A program made the position numbers and the translations under genes. The notes under the pieces are model-generated. The model saw only the letters and a program-made list of their open reading frames with translations. It did not search any database and had not been told where the DNA came from. Shown here piece by piece: positions 36,900 through 48,935 of a stretch of DNA of 64,000 nucleotides (position 1 is its first letter; each line of letters opens with the position of its first letter). The stretch comes from Sipunculus nudus (lineage: Eukaryota > Annelida > Sipuncula > Golfingiida > Sipunculidae): NCBI GenBank assembly GCA_026874595.1, contig CM049306.1:102311142-102375141 (forward strand), in the 5' to 3' direction.

Positions 36900-37420
36900 G
36901 GAGTTGGAATACAGACACAGGAATCGAGTTTTTAAGCATCGTTACGGTAACCATATTTGCATAACCAGTGCTAGTGGAAGTAAACAACGAGTCAAGTTCC
37001 CGACCACTCTGAGAAGCGTAAGCCTTCTGTCCGCTGTGAATTAACAGAAATTCTGAAGATGGTATGATTGATAATCAATGGTAAGTATAGTTTAACTTAG
37101 GAGCAAAACGATTCTAACACGGGTGTCGTAAAACAGCTGTAACGGAGATATCTCTATGACAGGGCGAGTTCGATCGAACGAGGAAGTCGAACTTTTATTC
37201 GAGCAACGACAGGGGGCGCCAATGTGGAACGTGCAAAACAAAAACGTAAACAATGTGGCACGTGAACCAGTGAATGGGTATCAGCTGTCATTCTTGACAA
37301 CAATATGGCTGAAAACATCTTTTCTTGACAGACGATTATCATTGATATCCAGGAATCTCGGTAAAACCTTCGCGGTGTGCTCTCCAAAACATGGGTGTAG
37401 GTCAGAGGACATTTTGTTGT
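36900..37420. promoter_or_regulatory. CpG-containing candidate promoter / 5' region
   Basis: Against an AT-rich, CpG-poor background this stretch has many CG dinucleotides (for example CGAGTTCGATCGAACGAGG), an ATTTGCAT octamer and a good donor CAATG|GTAAGTA at 37080. It lies between the minus-strand GRAMD4-like gene and the plus-strand exons at 40 kb. A 112-codon plus-strand ORF (37156-37494, starting MTGRVRSNEEVELLF) is present but unsupported by family similarity. Inference only. Confidence 0.3.
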
Positions 37421-37499
37421 TGATTGTTGTAATTGTATTTCACTATATGTTTTGGATGTGCTTATTTCCACACCCCCATGGAGCTTGGGAGTAGCTACA

Positions 37500-39972
37500 G
37501 GCCTGTAATTCAAACAATTCTTATTTGTTCTTACTTGTTTGTGTCACAGCTCCTGAGCTGAGTCGGAGAGTTAACCCTCTAACTCTAAAGCTTGGGTCAG
37601 ATCTGACCAAAGTGGTTCATACCATGATATTGGGTGTTCAGCATGAAGACATGCAACAGCCCCTACAAATTTGATATTACACACAATACAGTTGTATTGA
37701 CTCGGTTGGGACATAAATTGTAATTTAATGTTCAGTATGTTTGAAATATTGGCACTTATTCTCAAGAAAACCAGATAAGAATAACCTCCATTGGCTCTTG
37801 TTTATAGACCCAGTTGTGGCTCTTTAGTAAACACAGGCCACAGCCTTCATTTATCTAGCAGATGGAACAAAGCACTTGTTTTGAGTACATCGGATGTTGG
37901 TGCTTATCCCGGTGAGCCAGTGTGATAGTCAAGCAGCAGTGTGCATGTGTTCATCATCACTGCTGTAAGTGTCCTTGTAACTGGACCACTGGCTAAATAT
38001 GACCACTGGCTACACAGGGGTTGTTACTTGGATTACACACTGGATTGTTTCAGCCAGCCAGGTGCATACATGTGTCCCATTTCAGCTGGGTGGGCCAGGA
38101 AGTTGATGATGTAACACATGCACCACCACTGGCTGAAACAATCACCCGGGCTCACCAGGACAGGCACACAACACTCAAGATCAGATGTACTCAAACTAGG
38201 TGCATCTTCTACCAGATGATGGCAGTGGCCTATGGCTCTGTTTTTTACTACATTTTACAACAAAACTCCCCCCCCCCCCCCACAGGTGTTCAGATTCCAT
38301 TCCTGAATGGAGGCTGAATGTTTGGGCTACCTAGGGAGTGGAAATAAGGGATGCTTATTTCTACTACCCCTTGGCTTTACCACTCCCAATGTTAAATAGA
38401 ACAGTTGAGTGATTTTGATAGAATAGAAATTTGATCTATAGGATAACATTGATGAATATGTTTCTTATGAAAAAAAAGAATTTTATTGGTCTTACCTTTA
38501 AGATGCATATCTATCAGTATAGTGACAATAATCTTATATGATATAGCATCCTATATTGCTTTTACAGTTTTAGTTTCCTCTTAATGAAGTTCTAGTAATT
38601 ACTAAAAACTAATATGACACCACAGTAGGCCAAACATCATGCAAAGTGTTCAAGATAAAAATCAGTGATGTGGTAAATTACTGAAACAACAACCCTTCAG
38701 AGTAGTGGGTGCCAGTCCAGTTTTAATTACTGTCTGGACTTTACCCAGTATTCTGAGCCAAGAGCTGACAGCACTAGTCTGAGCTTATGGACACACAACC
38801 AGGGCTCACTGATGAGGTGCCAATTAACCTTCTAACATGATAAGAGCTCAGGCAGGAATCAAGTGTTGTCTAAATCTTCCTCACCCTTCTTGTGATGCTT
38901 AGGTTAATTTTCATGTTTAACATATGAATTAAAAAAATTAACTAGTTCAACAACATTTATCAACAGAAAAAAAAATATATTTATATCTTAGAAAATTTGT
39001 TGGCAAATATGAATGCAATTTATTTGTCAGATGTTACTCTGCAAATCATAAATGTTTTAAAATTAAAAAAAAGGTAAAGTGGTAAAAAAGGTATAGTGGG
39101 CATGTGAATAAAAACATTTTAGTTTAATATATAAAGCATATTTGTTGCAAAAACCGGTATTAAATGAATGAAGGATTTTGCGACCATGTCCTCCCAGGGT
39201 TGGCTTGTGTAATAGATCTGTAGTATAGTTGCATTACATGTGGTAATATGAAATCAACCTTGAACAGCAAGAAAAGCTTTAAGTTAATCAAAAAAGGATT
39301 GGTTCCCCAGGCCCATTTGGCTTCTATGCCACCAACCAACCTTCCCTTGACATAATTTTTTACATTTTCAGTCCAAATTTTTCTGATTTTGAGCTCCAGA
39401 TGCTAAAACATTTTTTCATAAAAAAAAATTTGTTATGATGGTCCTTTACCTGGTTAATCAAACAAACTGTTATTATCATGTTGTCTCCCAGTCATATGAA
39501 ATTTCTATTAAAAAATGTATAATAAAAAGTTTAAAATCCCACACTGATTTCTGCAAACAAGGGGTCTGAGGAAACAAAAGGCCACAATAAATAAACAATA
39601 ATAGCAAGTAAATTCTCAGAAAGAAAACAGAAAATGAATTGATTCCTTTACACACATCCTACTTTTTTCAACATTATGATTTTGTTTGTGTCCTTTTAAC
39701 CAGATGAATATTTTGTGTGCAACTACAAGTACAAGTATGAAAGTCTTGCTAGAAATTGAAGTTGTTATCATTTATGCATGTCAGACAACAACAGATGTAT
39801 GCATTTCTGTATTCATGGCTTACTTACTGCATACATGATCTTAGTTTATTTGTGAGTCACATGTACATTGAGCTCTGCCAGGTGTGCCTGTGTTATATAT
39901 GTTTCTCTTGGGGAGATTGTTTGAACCAAAACAGATCAGCTATAAAAAGTGACTGATGATGTTTCCTTTAAG
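37500..39972. other. Probable intron, no firm exon
   Basis: No exon could be joined in phase to the microexon at 39973. It contains an inverted repeat (GATTGTTTCAGCCAG at 38043-38057 and its complement near 38135-38149) and a run of about 14 C at 38267-38281. Confidence 0.35.
38043..38149. repeat. Perfect 15-base inverted repeat with about 75-base spacer
   Basis: GATTGTTTCAGCCAG is followed about 75 bases later by CTGGCTGAAACAATC. It could form a hairpin. It may be the ends of a very small foldback element, but no target duplication was found. Confidence 0.6.
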
Positions 39973-40981
39973 AGAAATACCTGCAGAGCTGGTGAGGTAT
40001 GTGTGTAACCATGGTGTCACTGAACCTTTGATTTTGAAGAGTTGTATTGCATGATTGTTTTAACAACAATCCCCCCCAAGCGGTCATTAAAATTTGTCAT
40101 TAGTAATCAGTTTCAATTGCCTTTTTGTTTCAGCTTGCAGCTTTGTTGCTGACAAGATCAGGAAAGCATTATGCAAGTCAAACCCAGTAGAAGATAAGGA
40201 CAGTTTCTCAGAGACAAAGCAGTCAAAAGGTAATGTATAGAAATGTTACAGGACTTGTTAAATAGGCAAAAGGTAAAGAATATTAACATACACTTAATGA
40301 AAACATTAAATCAGTAGCCTCTGCCCACTTTGCAAAAGTCTAGGCATAAAAAATTATAATTTAAATCCACCATGGTTCATTTGTCAACCGTCTTGTGAAA
40401 TTATTCAGTGAGAGTTGTTTTTGAAGGTGCATTGATTTTTGAAACGCATCTGGAACTCCCATGCTTAAAGTTAGCCCCACTGCACAGGTGATAGAGTGAA
40501 AGCTTCGCAGTTGGAGGGGGGGGGGGAGAGTTTTTGCGATCTAGGTCAAAACAGGCTTTGGTAATTGGTATGTAGGGTTGTTGGGATCTCCGCAGTTTAA
40601 TTCTGACAATAAATTCCTTGTAATTCAACTTTGATAAACCAGCTGTGTTTCAGATTATCCAAAGCATAACCAAACATTTACATTCATCACAAAGCCTCCG
40701 TTACAGCACAACCTTGTATTGTAGTCAATTATGCTCTACAAAAATCATCAATCAGGTCATTTGCACCAGCGGAACCAGCATTAATTATAATCTTATCTTC
40801 TACCAATCAGTACATAAAGTTGAGAAAGATTTAACATGTATGAAATGTGACACTATATAATAAACCTTGATACAATTTGTCTTTTGCAGAAGAAGAAGCC
40901 AATGGCGTGGTAGCAGATAACTTTGTGACCTCAGGTCAGCCAAAAGCATGCACCTGGAGGCCGGGCCAGCGGGGCGGATGA
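39973..40981 (+). CDS. Unrecognised gene, last three coding exons
   Basis: Seen: three plus-strand exons join in phase: 39973-39996 (24-nt microexon, EIPAELV), 40141-40229 (SFVADKIRKALCKSN, then PVEDKDSFSETKQSK) and 40890-40981 (EEEANGVVADNFVTS, then GQPKACTWRPGQRGG and TGA at 40979). Acceptors TTTAAG, CTTGCAG and TTTTGCAG and donors GTATGT and GTAATG support them. The middle exon could instead begin at 40134, but then the microexon does not fit. The 5' exons were not found, although the candidate promoter at about 37 kb would be in the right place. The hydrophilic, lysine/glutamate-rich tail with a CTWRPGQRGG end is not one I can assign to a family. Confidence 0.6.
40141..40229 (+). CDS. Unrecognised gene, penultimate coding exon
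   Basis: It encodes (S)FVADKIRKALCKSN and then PVEDKDSFSETKQSK. Amphipathic start, hydrophilic end, GTAATG donor. The exon begins after CTTGCAG. The AG six bases upstream is an alternative acceptor. Confidence 0.6.
40890..40981 (+). CDS. Unrecognised gene, terminal coding exon
   Basis: Opens in phase after TTTTGCAG and ends with TGA. The C-terminal residues are ACTWRPGQRGG. The 3' untranslated region continues into AT-rich sequence with a TA microsatellite at about 41474-41524. Confidence 0.6.
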
Positions 40982-41468
40982 TCTTAATGTCTCCTCTGTG
41001 AACACACCCCAACTAGGGAGTGCTGTAGCAGGGGAGTCAAATCATCACCTTCAGCATATATCATCAACACCGGGGACCAGTTACTAAACAGTTTACCAGG
41101 ACCAATAGCTGTTTATCTTTCCTCAGAAACAGACCTGTTTTAATTAAAAGGAATGTTCTGAATTTTATGGATGACTTTGATGGTTCATACCTGCTCAATG
41201 CTAATGTTTCAGTTTGTAATTCCATAGAGGTATTGTATGTAATATGTTTTTTATAATATATATAATAATAATGTTATATGTATTATATCTCAATGCTATT
41301 GTTAGAACTAAATATTATAAGAATATTGGTATTCTCTTAATAATGATACCCCACTGCTGTCCATTTTATCATCCCTTCAGATATGGATGAATGTTATCAG
41401 ACCATGTGGTAAACTGCAGCTAACTGGAAAACTGTGTGTCATGCTGGCTTCTTTTTCTTTTGTACACG

Positions 41469-41507
<39 letters not shown>

Positions 41508-42405
41508 TTATATATAAATATATTGTAATTATTTGCTCAGCAGTTGGAGCCTTGACAGGATGATAGTTATGATTTTGCTGATCCTAAATTCCGCCAAGAA
41601 AGGGATAGCGACTGATGGTGTAGTCATGCCTGTCTGGGCTGCAGTGGCTCAGCATGGACAGAGGCATATATTTAAACATGATATAGGGATTAAGGATCAT
41701 ATGTTATTTATTGTAATAATATACAGTGGGATGTTAACATGTTACATGATTATTACTAAAGTGGTGGCATATAATAATTATATTTAATCATTTCATGTAT
41801 CCTGCATATCCATGGCCAGTGAATCTTAATTCCTCTTAAGTAAAAGTTTAATATGAACGATGGTGTTTGTGGTAAATTCCTTTTAAATATCTATTCCAGG
41901 TGAATATTTCCTTTTAAATTAATATCTTCACATGTTTGTCATGTTTATCAGTCAACAGAATATTAAAGGCCAGTATAAATTCTCTCATGTTCCAGTTCTT
42001 GGGGCATTTTCTTTTCAGTTGTCTCTTTAAATTTGCTCACAATTTATACCATATATTTCAGGGTTTTCCTCAGCTGATTTATAAATAAGATTTTATTGAA
42101 TTGGTTATCATCTACAACTTTAGTCACATGTACTGCCAGTTTGAGATACAGTAAGTCCAACAGAACAGGTACATGTAACGTGATTTTACAGCTGAAGTTT
42201 TACTTAAAATCCCTCTTGTTTAATTAATTCTTTCCAGGCCATTTAGTTATTCTACTTGCTTAATATTAAATGTTTTAAAACAACGGGTCTACAGTGATTA
42301 TAAGATAAATGTAACTTCAAAGTGTATTTGATTGTTTTTTAGACTTGTTTAATATTAAATGTTTTATAAACATGTGACATTGTTGTCATTACTTTGTACT
42401 AGTAT
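40982..42405. other. 3' untranslated / intergenic sequence
   Basis: AT-rich, with a degenerate TA microsatellite at 41474-41524. No coding exon recognised. Confidence 0.45.
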
Positions 42406-42408
42406 AGA

Positions 42409-42756
42409 CCAATAGATGAGAGAAAACGTGAGGTGCTTTGTCCGTCGGCGGTCCAGTCGTCCGTTAGCAGGGCACAAATCTTAACCACTGAGTCTAGAAG
42501 CATGTAACTACAAATCCGGGAGGTCCATAAAAAATCTTTTTGGAAACTTTAAATTAGGTCACTGCAACCTATATCCTCCGTGCTATGGGGCTTGTAAGTA
42601 CCCCCCTCCCCCCCCCCCCCAGAATAATAAAAAAATTGATACAAAACCTCCAGTATCTTGATAATTAATGCATGGATTGTCATGAATCTTGCCAGGAATA
42701 TCGACCATGACTTGTTTTGTCAGTTCCCGATAAGTGTTGGAGCCACCTGTTTTTTT
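42409..42756 (-). mobile_element. Family A fragment, reverse orientation
   Basis: Reads GTCCGTCGGCGGTCCAGTCG, CGTTAGCAGGGCACAAATC and CTATGGGGCTTGTAAGTACC, then a C tract and a diverged GGAGCCACC. This is one diverged tandem unit of family A on the minus strand. It abuts the family F element at 42757. Confidence 0.65.
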
Positions 42757-43956
42757 TTTAGCGAACCTGTGAGCTTATGCAATGGTGCGGCGTCGTATGT
42801 CTTGTGTCGTGCGTTGTGCGACGTTTGTACGTTAACCATAGCTATCTAAAAAATGGCAGGAGCTGACCACCAAATTATTTGCAAATAATCAGTCATCTGA
42901 AAAAACTCTATGGGATTTTGTTTATTTTTTTTTTCTAACTGCATTTTCTTAGAATTATAGGGAAAAAGCTAAACAAGTTTTAAAAAAGTCTTTTTCTCCA
43001 AAACTGTACAGCCAAATTGTCCAATATTTCACAGAAACGATCCCTGGAACAATCTCTCTCAAGTTTTTTAGAATGGTTCTAGTTTGGAGAATTTTTAGCC
43101 AAGTTACAGGAGGATGAACTTTGTCATCTGTCCAAAAAAGCATATTAAAATTAAAATATCAGAAACGGCTGGAGCTATCATCACCAAAGTTTATGCTAAT
43201 GTTGGTCACATGAGTCATATCTGAAATTGAGGTAATGGTGGCGCCACCTGCATCGGCCTTTTTGTACGGCGTCATCAGTACTGTATCACACTGAGAGCTA
43301 CAAAAAAACTTCTCTGAAACCATATGGCCAAAATGTTTAATGATCCTAGGTGGTGCTTTCTGAAGTTTGTTCAAATGGTCTCGGTTCAGTGACTTTTGGC
43401 TTAGTTATGGGAAGCTGATTTTAATCATATGCCATAACGGACCATTTTAGCTCAGTGGCTACAAAGATTTAAAAAAAATCACTGGGCCAAATTCCTAAAT
43501 CTCACAAATTTATTATCCTCAAGTTTGTTCAAATGGTTTTGGTACAGTGCATTTTGGCTGAGTTACGGGAAGCTGAACTTAGCCAGTTTGCTGTATCTTC
43601 CTATATGAGTTATAAACCTGCGAAATGTTTTTCGACTGACGCCACTGAAGGCAGTTTGTTAAATATTTTACAAGAATAATCCCCACAACAATTCTTATAA
43701 TAATTGTCTTTAATGGTTCCACATGAATGATTTTTGGCTGAATTATGGAGATTGAATTGAGTCATATATGTTAGCGGTGTGATGCTTTTACATCTAGCCT
43801 GGCACCAGTTTATCAGCATCTATTACATCATGCCACTAGACATTTAGATTTCAGGTTATCTTTGGTTAACATTGACAAAAATGTTTTTAAAGGCTTTTAA
43901 AAAATTAGATTTATGATTTAAGTTATTCATCATACCAGGCAATGTTACAATCATGG

Positions 43957-45934
43957 TTTTTAGCTCAGCTGACTGTAAGTCAACTGAGGTAATGGAATGG
44001 CGCTTTGTCAGTCCGGTCGTCAGGCTGTCCAGATGTCCGTTAGCAAGGCACCAATCGTAACTGCTGGTCCTAGAAACTTCTAAGTTAATATCCAAGGAGG
44101 TCAATAAAAAAATCTCCTCGGAATCCTGAAATAGGATCACTTTGACCTATATCCTCTGAGCTATGGGGCTTGAAAGTACCCCCAGAATAATCAAAAATAT
44201 AATACAAAACCTCCAATATCTTGATAATTAATTCATGGATTGTCATGAATCTTGGCTTGAATATTGACCATGACTAGTTTGGTCAGTTCCCGAAAAGTGG
44301 TGGCGCCACCTGTATTTTTTCTTATTTTAACGAATATTTTTCTATTTTTTTCTATAAAATGACAACAATCATGTCAGTTTCTCAGCTGTAATTACATCTA
44401 GGGTCCCAAAACCTGGTGTGTTTATTGATCACAAGATGCCATATAGTAATTACCTTGTCTGTCTAGCTGTTCGTCTGTCTGTCTGTCCATTCGTCCATCC
44501 ACACAAATTTGTTTCCAGATAACTCCAGGTTGTATTGACACATGGATTTCAAACTTGACTTGCGTATGGCCTATTACTAAAGCAAAAACCTATATGATTT
44601 TGGGGTCATGAGGTCAAGGTCACAGGACTCACTTATTTAAAAAGATTATGGCTACATTTTAAGCCAAGCTTTTGATCCCAAACTTTCCATTTTGCGCATT
44701 TAGCTGACTTGCCAGTATGGGGAGAGCATAAATGAATTTGGGGTCACATGGTCAAAGGTCAAGGTCACAGGGGCCATCTGTTCACAATTTAGTTTCCAGA
44801 TGATAACTCCATTTTAGTTTGATTTATTGGTTTCAAACTTAACTTATATATGACTCACCACTAAATTAAGAACCGTGTCGATTTTGGGGTCCAACAGTCA
44901 AAGGTCAAGGTCACAGGACTCATTTCTTAAAAAAATGCATATGCATTTGAAGCCAAACTTTTGGCAAACCTTCCATCTTCAAGATGTTGCTAATCTGTCA
45001 ATAGGGAAAGATTCTGTTCAGTTTTGGGGTCACGAGGTCAAAGGTAAAGGTCACAGTACCCACTTATTCAGAAAGCTTGTGGATGCATTTTAAGCAAAAC
45101 TTTTCATCCCAAACCTTCAATCTTGCACATATAGCTGATCTTCCAATAGGGGAAGAACCTGATTGATTTGGGGGTCACAAGGTCAAAGGTCATGGTCACA
45201 GGGGCCCATCTGTCCACTTATTTGTTTCTGGATGATAACTCCAGTTTGGATTGACATATTGGTTTCAATTTGGAATTATGTATGACCCACCAATAATGTA
45301 AGAACCCTTTTGATTTTTTGGTCATAAGGTCAAAGGTCAAGGTCACAGGACCCACTTCTTTAAAAAAATTGTTGATGTATTTTTATCAAAACTTTCTGTC
45401 TCAAACCTTCTGTCTTCCAGATGTTGCTCACCTGCCAATAGTGGAAGTTACTTATGGATTTTGGGGTCACAAGGTCAAAGGTTGAGGTCATGTGGGCCAT
45501 CTATCCACATATTAGTTTTCAGATGATAACACAAGTTTGGTTTGAAATATTGGTTTCAAACCTGACTTATATATGGCCCACCACCAAGAACTTTTGATTC
45601 TGGGGTCATGAGATCAAAGGTCAAGGTCACAGGACCCACCACTTTAGAAAGACTGTGGATGCATTTTAAGCCAAACTTTTCATCTCAATCCTTCCATCAT
45701 CAACATGTGGTGCACCTGCCAATAGGGGAAGTTTCCTTTTGATTTTTGGGTCACAAGGTCAAAGGTTAATGTCACAGGTCCCATCCATTCACAAATTAGT
45801 TTATGGATGATAACTCCAGTTTGGGTAGACAGGTTGGCTTCAAACTGATCACAGGACCAATATTTTGGAAAACCTCATAAACATATATCCTTATAGACAA
45901 ATGCAGCTGAGCGTCGAGACCCATGGGTCCCTAG
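43957..45934 (-). mobile_element. Family A-type element inserted in family F copy A
   Basis: Begins TTTTTAGCTCAGCTGACTGT and ends CAGCTGAGCGTCGAGACCCA, TGGGTCCCTAG, the reverse-oriented termini of the palindrome-ended family. Copy B of family F lacks it (52518-52530 reads CATGGATATTTATCTCTCTG). It contains one 330-type unit, a CTGTCTGTCTAGCTGTTCGT tract and at least eight units carrying AGGTCAAAGGTCAAGGTCAC. Confidence 0.85.
44600..45800 (+). repeat. Array of AGGTCA half-site units
   Basis: About eight units of 140-150 bases, each with a variant of GGTCAAAGGTCAAGGTCACAGG. Good copies lie near 44751, 44897, 45030, 45180, 45328, 45472, 45610 and 45758. AGGTCAAAGGTCA is a DR1 direct repeat, and TCAAGGTCA is an extended half-site. 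Confidence 0.85.
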
Positions 45935-47124
45935 TTATCTCTCTGTGGCTATATAAGGACAACTGTACATGGATTATAAATTATTGGAATCCCTACTCAA
46001 CTTAATTCAAGAATTTGCCATCAATGAGATATATCTGTATTATAATTTTGCATTCAGTATGCATCTTTAATAATTTTACATATATTTCTGGTTTCTTTTT
46101 TTTATAAAAAGTCAGCTGAAAAGCATTTTGTATCCGGAAAATTAATTTCAAAGTTATTCCAAGTAAGGACCACTTTTGTGTACAGTTGGCAGCACTTGGT
46201 TTACCATTGGCAGATTGCCAGTGCCTTGATGTTGGTCATTAGCCAAGATGATGTCAGCTCTATAAATAGTTTTGGCACAGTGCCAGGATTGGAAGAAATG
46301 AAGCCAGGTATAGGTCAAGAGCTCACTCAGTGCAGTAGCTGCATTTAATATATAGCTTTGGTAGACTTCTCACTGCATCAGATTTGGCACCAAAGTTCAG
46401 CCTGGATCTATTTATAGCTTTGGCAGACTGCCAGCTGTGTAAGATTATGCAACAGGTCAAGGTTTACTCAGTGCAGTCAGGTGCAGGTCAAGAGCTCGCT
46501 CAGTGCAGTAGCTTGAGGCTACAATTTGTCACAAAAAGTTCACTCGGGGGCAACTGCCTTACTCACCTAAGCCTCGTCAGCCCAGTGCATCAAACTCTTG
46601 GGAAGTTTGATGTATTGGCCTGATATTTTGACCTGTCTATGCGTCTTTGATGGTATTCTCATTTACAAGACAGGTGGTGGCACCTACATTGACTTTTGCA
46701 GTGTATGCGCCTGCTTATTTCTACAGAGGAATTTGATACATCAGCCTAAAATTCGGCATATTTATACATATCGGGTAGCTTTATTTGTCAAGACTTGTGA
46801 CGCCACCTACAATAATCTTTGCACAGTGTATGTCCCTGCTTATTTCGCAGGAAGGTTTAAACATATCGGTCTGACATTAGGCATATGTATATATCTCTTT
46901 GTTGTATATAAGACTGGTGGTGCCAGCTACAACATTTTGTGTTGTGTGCACCCATGCCAGAATTTCAGCAGTGATGTTTGTGTAATTGTTTATTGTTCAA
47001 AGTGTTTAGAACTTGCGTTGTTCATATACATGTTACACATGTTCTTGAAAAGTAATGGTCCAGCATTGAAGCATTATACCTGGTGTAATCCCATTGCACA
47101 GGTTCGCATTAGGCCTGTAGGCCT

Positions 47125-48314
47125 TGTTTTTTCATATTTTTACGAATACTTCAATTTTTTTTACTATAAAATGACAACAATAATGTCAGTTTCTCAGCTG
47201 TGATTCCATCTAGTGTCCCAAAACCTGATTTGTTAATTGATCACAAGTGGATGCCCTATAGTTATCACCATATCTGTCTGTCTGTTTGTCTGTCTGTCTG
47301 TTTGTCTGTCCATCCATCCAAACAAATTTGTTTCCAGATGATAACTCCAGGTTGATTTGACATATGGATTTCAAACATGCCTTACACATAGCCCACCACT
47401 AAAGAAAGAACCTGTATGATTCAAGGGTCATGAGGTCAAAGGTCAAGGTCACAAGACTCACTTATTTAAAAAAGATTATGGCTGCATTTTAAGCCAAGCT
47501 TTTCATCCCAAACGTTCCATCTTGCACATTTAGCTGACTTCAGTATGGGGAGAGCATGAGCATAAATTAATTTGGGGTCACAGGGGCCATCTGTTCACAA
47601 ATTAGTTTCCAGATGATAACTCCAGTTTAGCTAGACATAATGGTTTCAAACTTAACTTATATATGGCTCACCAATAAAGTAAGAACCCTGTAGATTTTGG
47701 GCTCCAAAGGTCAAAGGTCAAGGTCAGAGGACCCATTTCTTTAAAAGGAATGTGTATGCATTTCAAGCCAAACTTTTCATCACAAATCTTCCATCATCAA
47801 GATATTACTCACTTGCCTATGGGAGAAGATTCTTTTCGATTTGGGTACATAGGGTCAAAGGTCAAGGTCACAGGGCCCATCCATTCACAAATTTGTTTAT
47901 GGATGATTATTCTGCTTTGACTAGACAGATTGGCTTCAAACTTGATTTATTAATGACCCACAAGTAAGAAACATTTTGATATTTAGGGTCCAGAGGTCAA
48001 AGGTGAAGGTCACAGGAGCGACATCCTTGAAATGATTTTGAACTCTAAATCAAATCTTTCACACATTGCTTACTTGCCGAAAGTACAAGAAATCTTTAGA
48101 TTTTGAGGTTACCCTTGTCAGAGGTCAAGGTCACTAGACCCACTTTTTAGAGATTTTTACAATAATCAAAATGCTGCAAGTTCAAGGTTATAAATTATCA
48201 GAATTGTTGGTCACAAGGTCTTTAGTTAAGTTCACAAGTCTATCATTATGAAAATTTTCTAAAAAATATCCTTATAGACAAATACAGCTGAGTGTTGAGA
48301 CCCCTGGGTCCCTA
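47125..48314 (-). mobile_element. Truncated family A-type element with half-site array
   Basis: It begins inside the element (TACTATAAAATGACAACAAT matches 44351) and continues with a CTGTCTGTCTGTTTGTCTGT tract. It then carries five or six AGGTCAAAGGTCAAGGTCAC units (for example near 47431, 47707 and 47853) and ends CAGCTGAGTGTTGAGACCCC, TGGGTCCCTAG. The start terminus is missing, abutting family F copy A. Confidence 0.75.
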
Positions 48315-48935
48315 GTTTCAAAACAGCTAGAAACTTTACTTCTTTAAGCTTGCACACTTTTAGGCACAAAAGCTTCAAACAAACCTTTAGTCATTCCAGT
48401 TGTTTACCGGTACTTAATAAGAAAAACTGATAAAATCAAAGCTGAAGAAATTGTCTAAATTACTTCATGGTTAATTTTATTTCATTATACCAGTGGCAGA
48501 TACTTAAAGACATACTAGTTTTAATTAGCTGCACTCCTGCTGTAAAGAAACTGATCAATTGCTACTATAACTGTCAAAGAATTGACAAGACTGACAGAGA
48601 TTCCAGTTCAAAATATACTTTCTGTCCGAGTCAACTGGAAATTATACAAGCGGCGATGAAATTTGTCAATCCATCCTCTGTCTGAGAGTCTTGCTGCCTG
48701 TCCACTCATTAAAAAAAGGACTCATCACAAACATTTAGATTTAGAAATGTCAAACTAGACCCGCTGCTTGCAGCAAGCTGTGCTGAAATTTCTTAATAAA
48801 CCCCAAATTAGGTCACTGTGACTCATATTTTGAGCCAAGGAAAGCGCATCTTAGCACCTCTGTAGTTGAAGGATTTTTTTTTCAAGGATTTCATGTATTA
48901 TCATGAACTTAAGTTTGATTAGCGATTGCCCTTTG

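Larger units (their letters stand above)
42757..47124 (+). mobile_element. Family F element copy A, interrupted by a 1.98 kb insertion
   Basis: Starts TTTTTAGCGAACCTGTGAGC then TTATGCAATGGTGCGGCGTC, and ends in the palindromic AGGCCTGTAGGCCT near 47109-47124. The two flanks of the insertion (42757-43956 and about 45935-47124) are collinear with copy B (51374-53726). It includes GGTGGCGCCACCTGCATCGG at 43237 and ORF-like tandem segments with TACAAGACTGGTGG. The long ORF at 46598-47203 is part of this repeat. The GAGCTTATGC-ATGGTGCGGC start is recalled as common in lophotrochozoan repeats. Confidence 0.8.

Noticed and set aside
37156-37494. 112-codon plus-strand ORF as first exon of the orphan gene
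   Set aside because: The only donor that would join in phase to the 39973 microexon (GTCAGA) is weak and the peptide is unrecognised. It is kept only as a remark in the candidate promoter entry.
46598-47203. The longest ORF in the window (201 codons)
   Set aside because: It is part of the family F repeat, is matched by shorter broken ORFs in copy B (53292-53720), and reads as tandem repeats with no domain.
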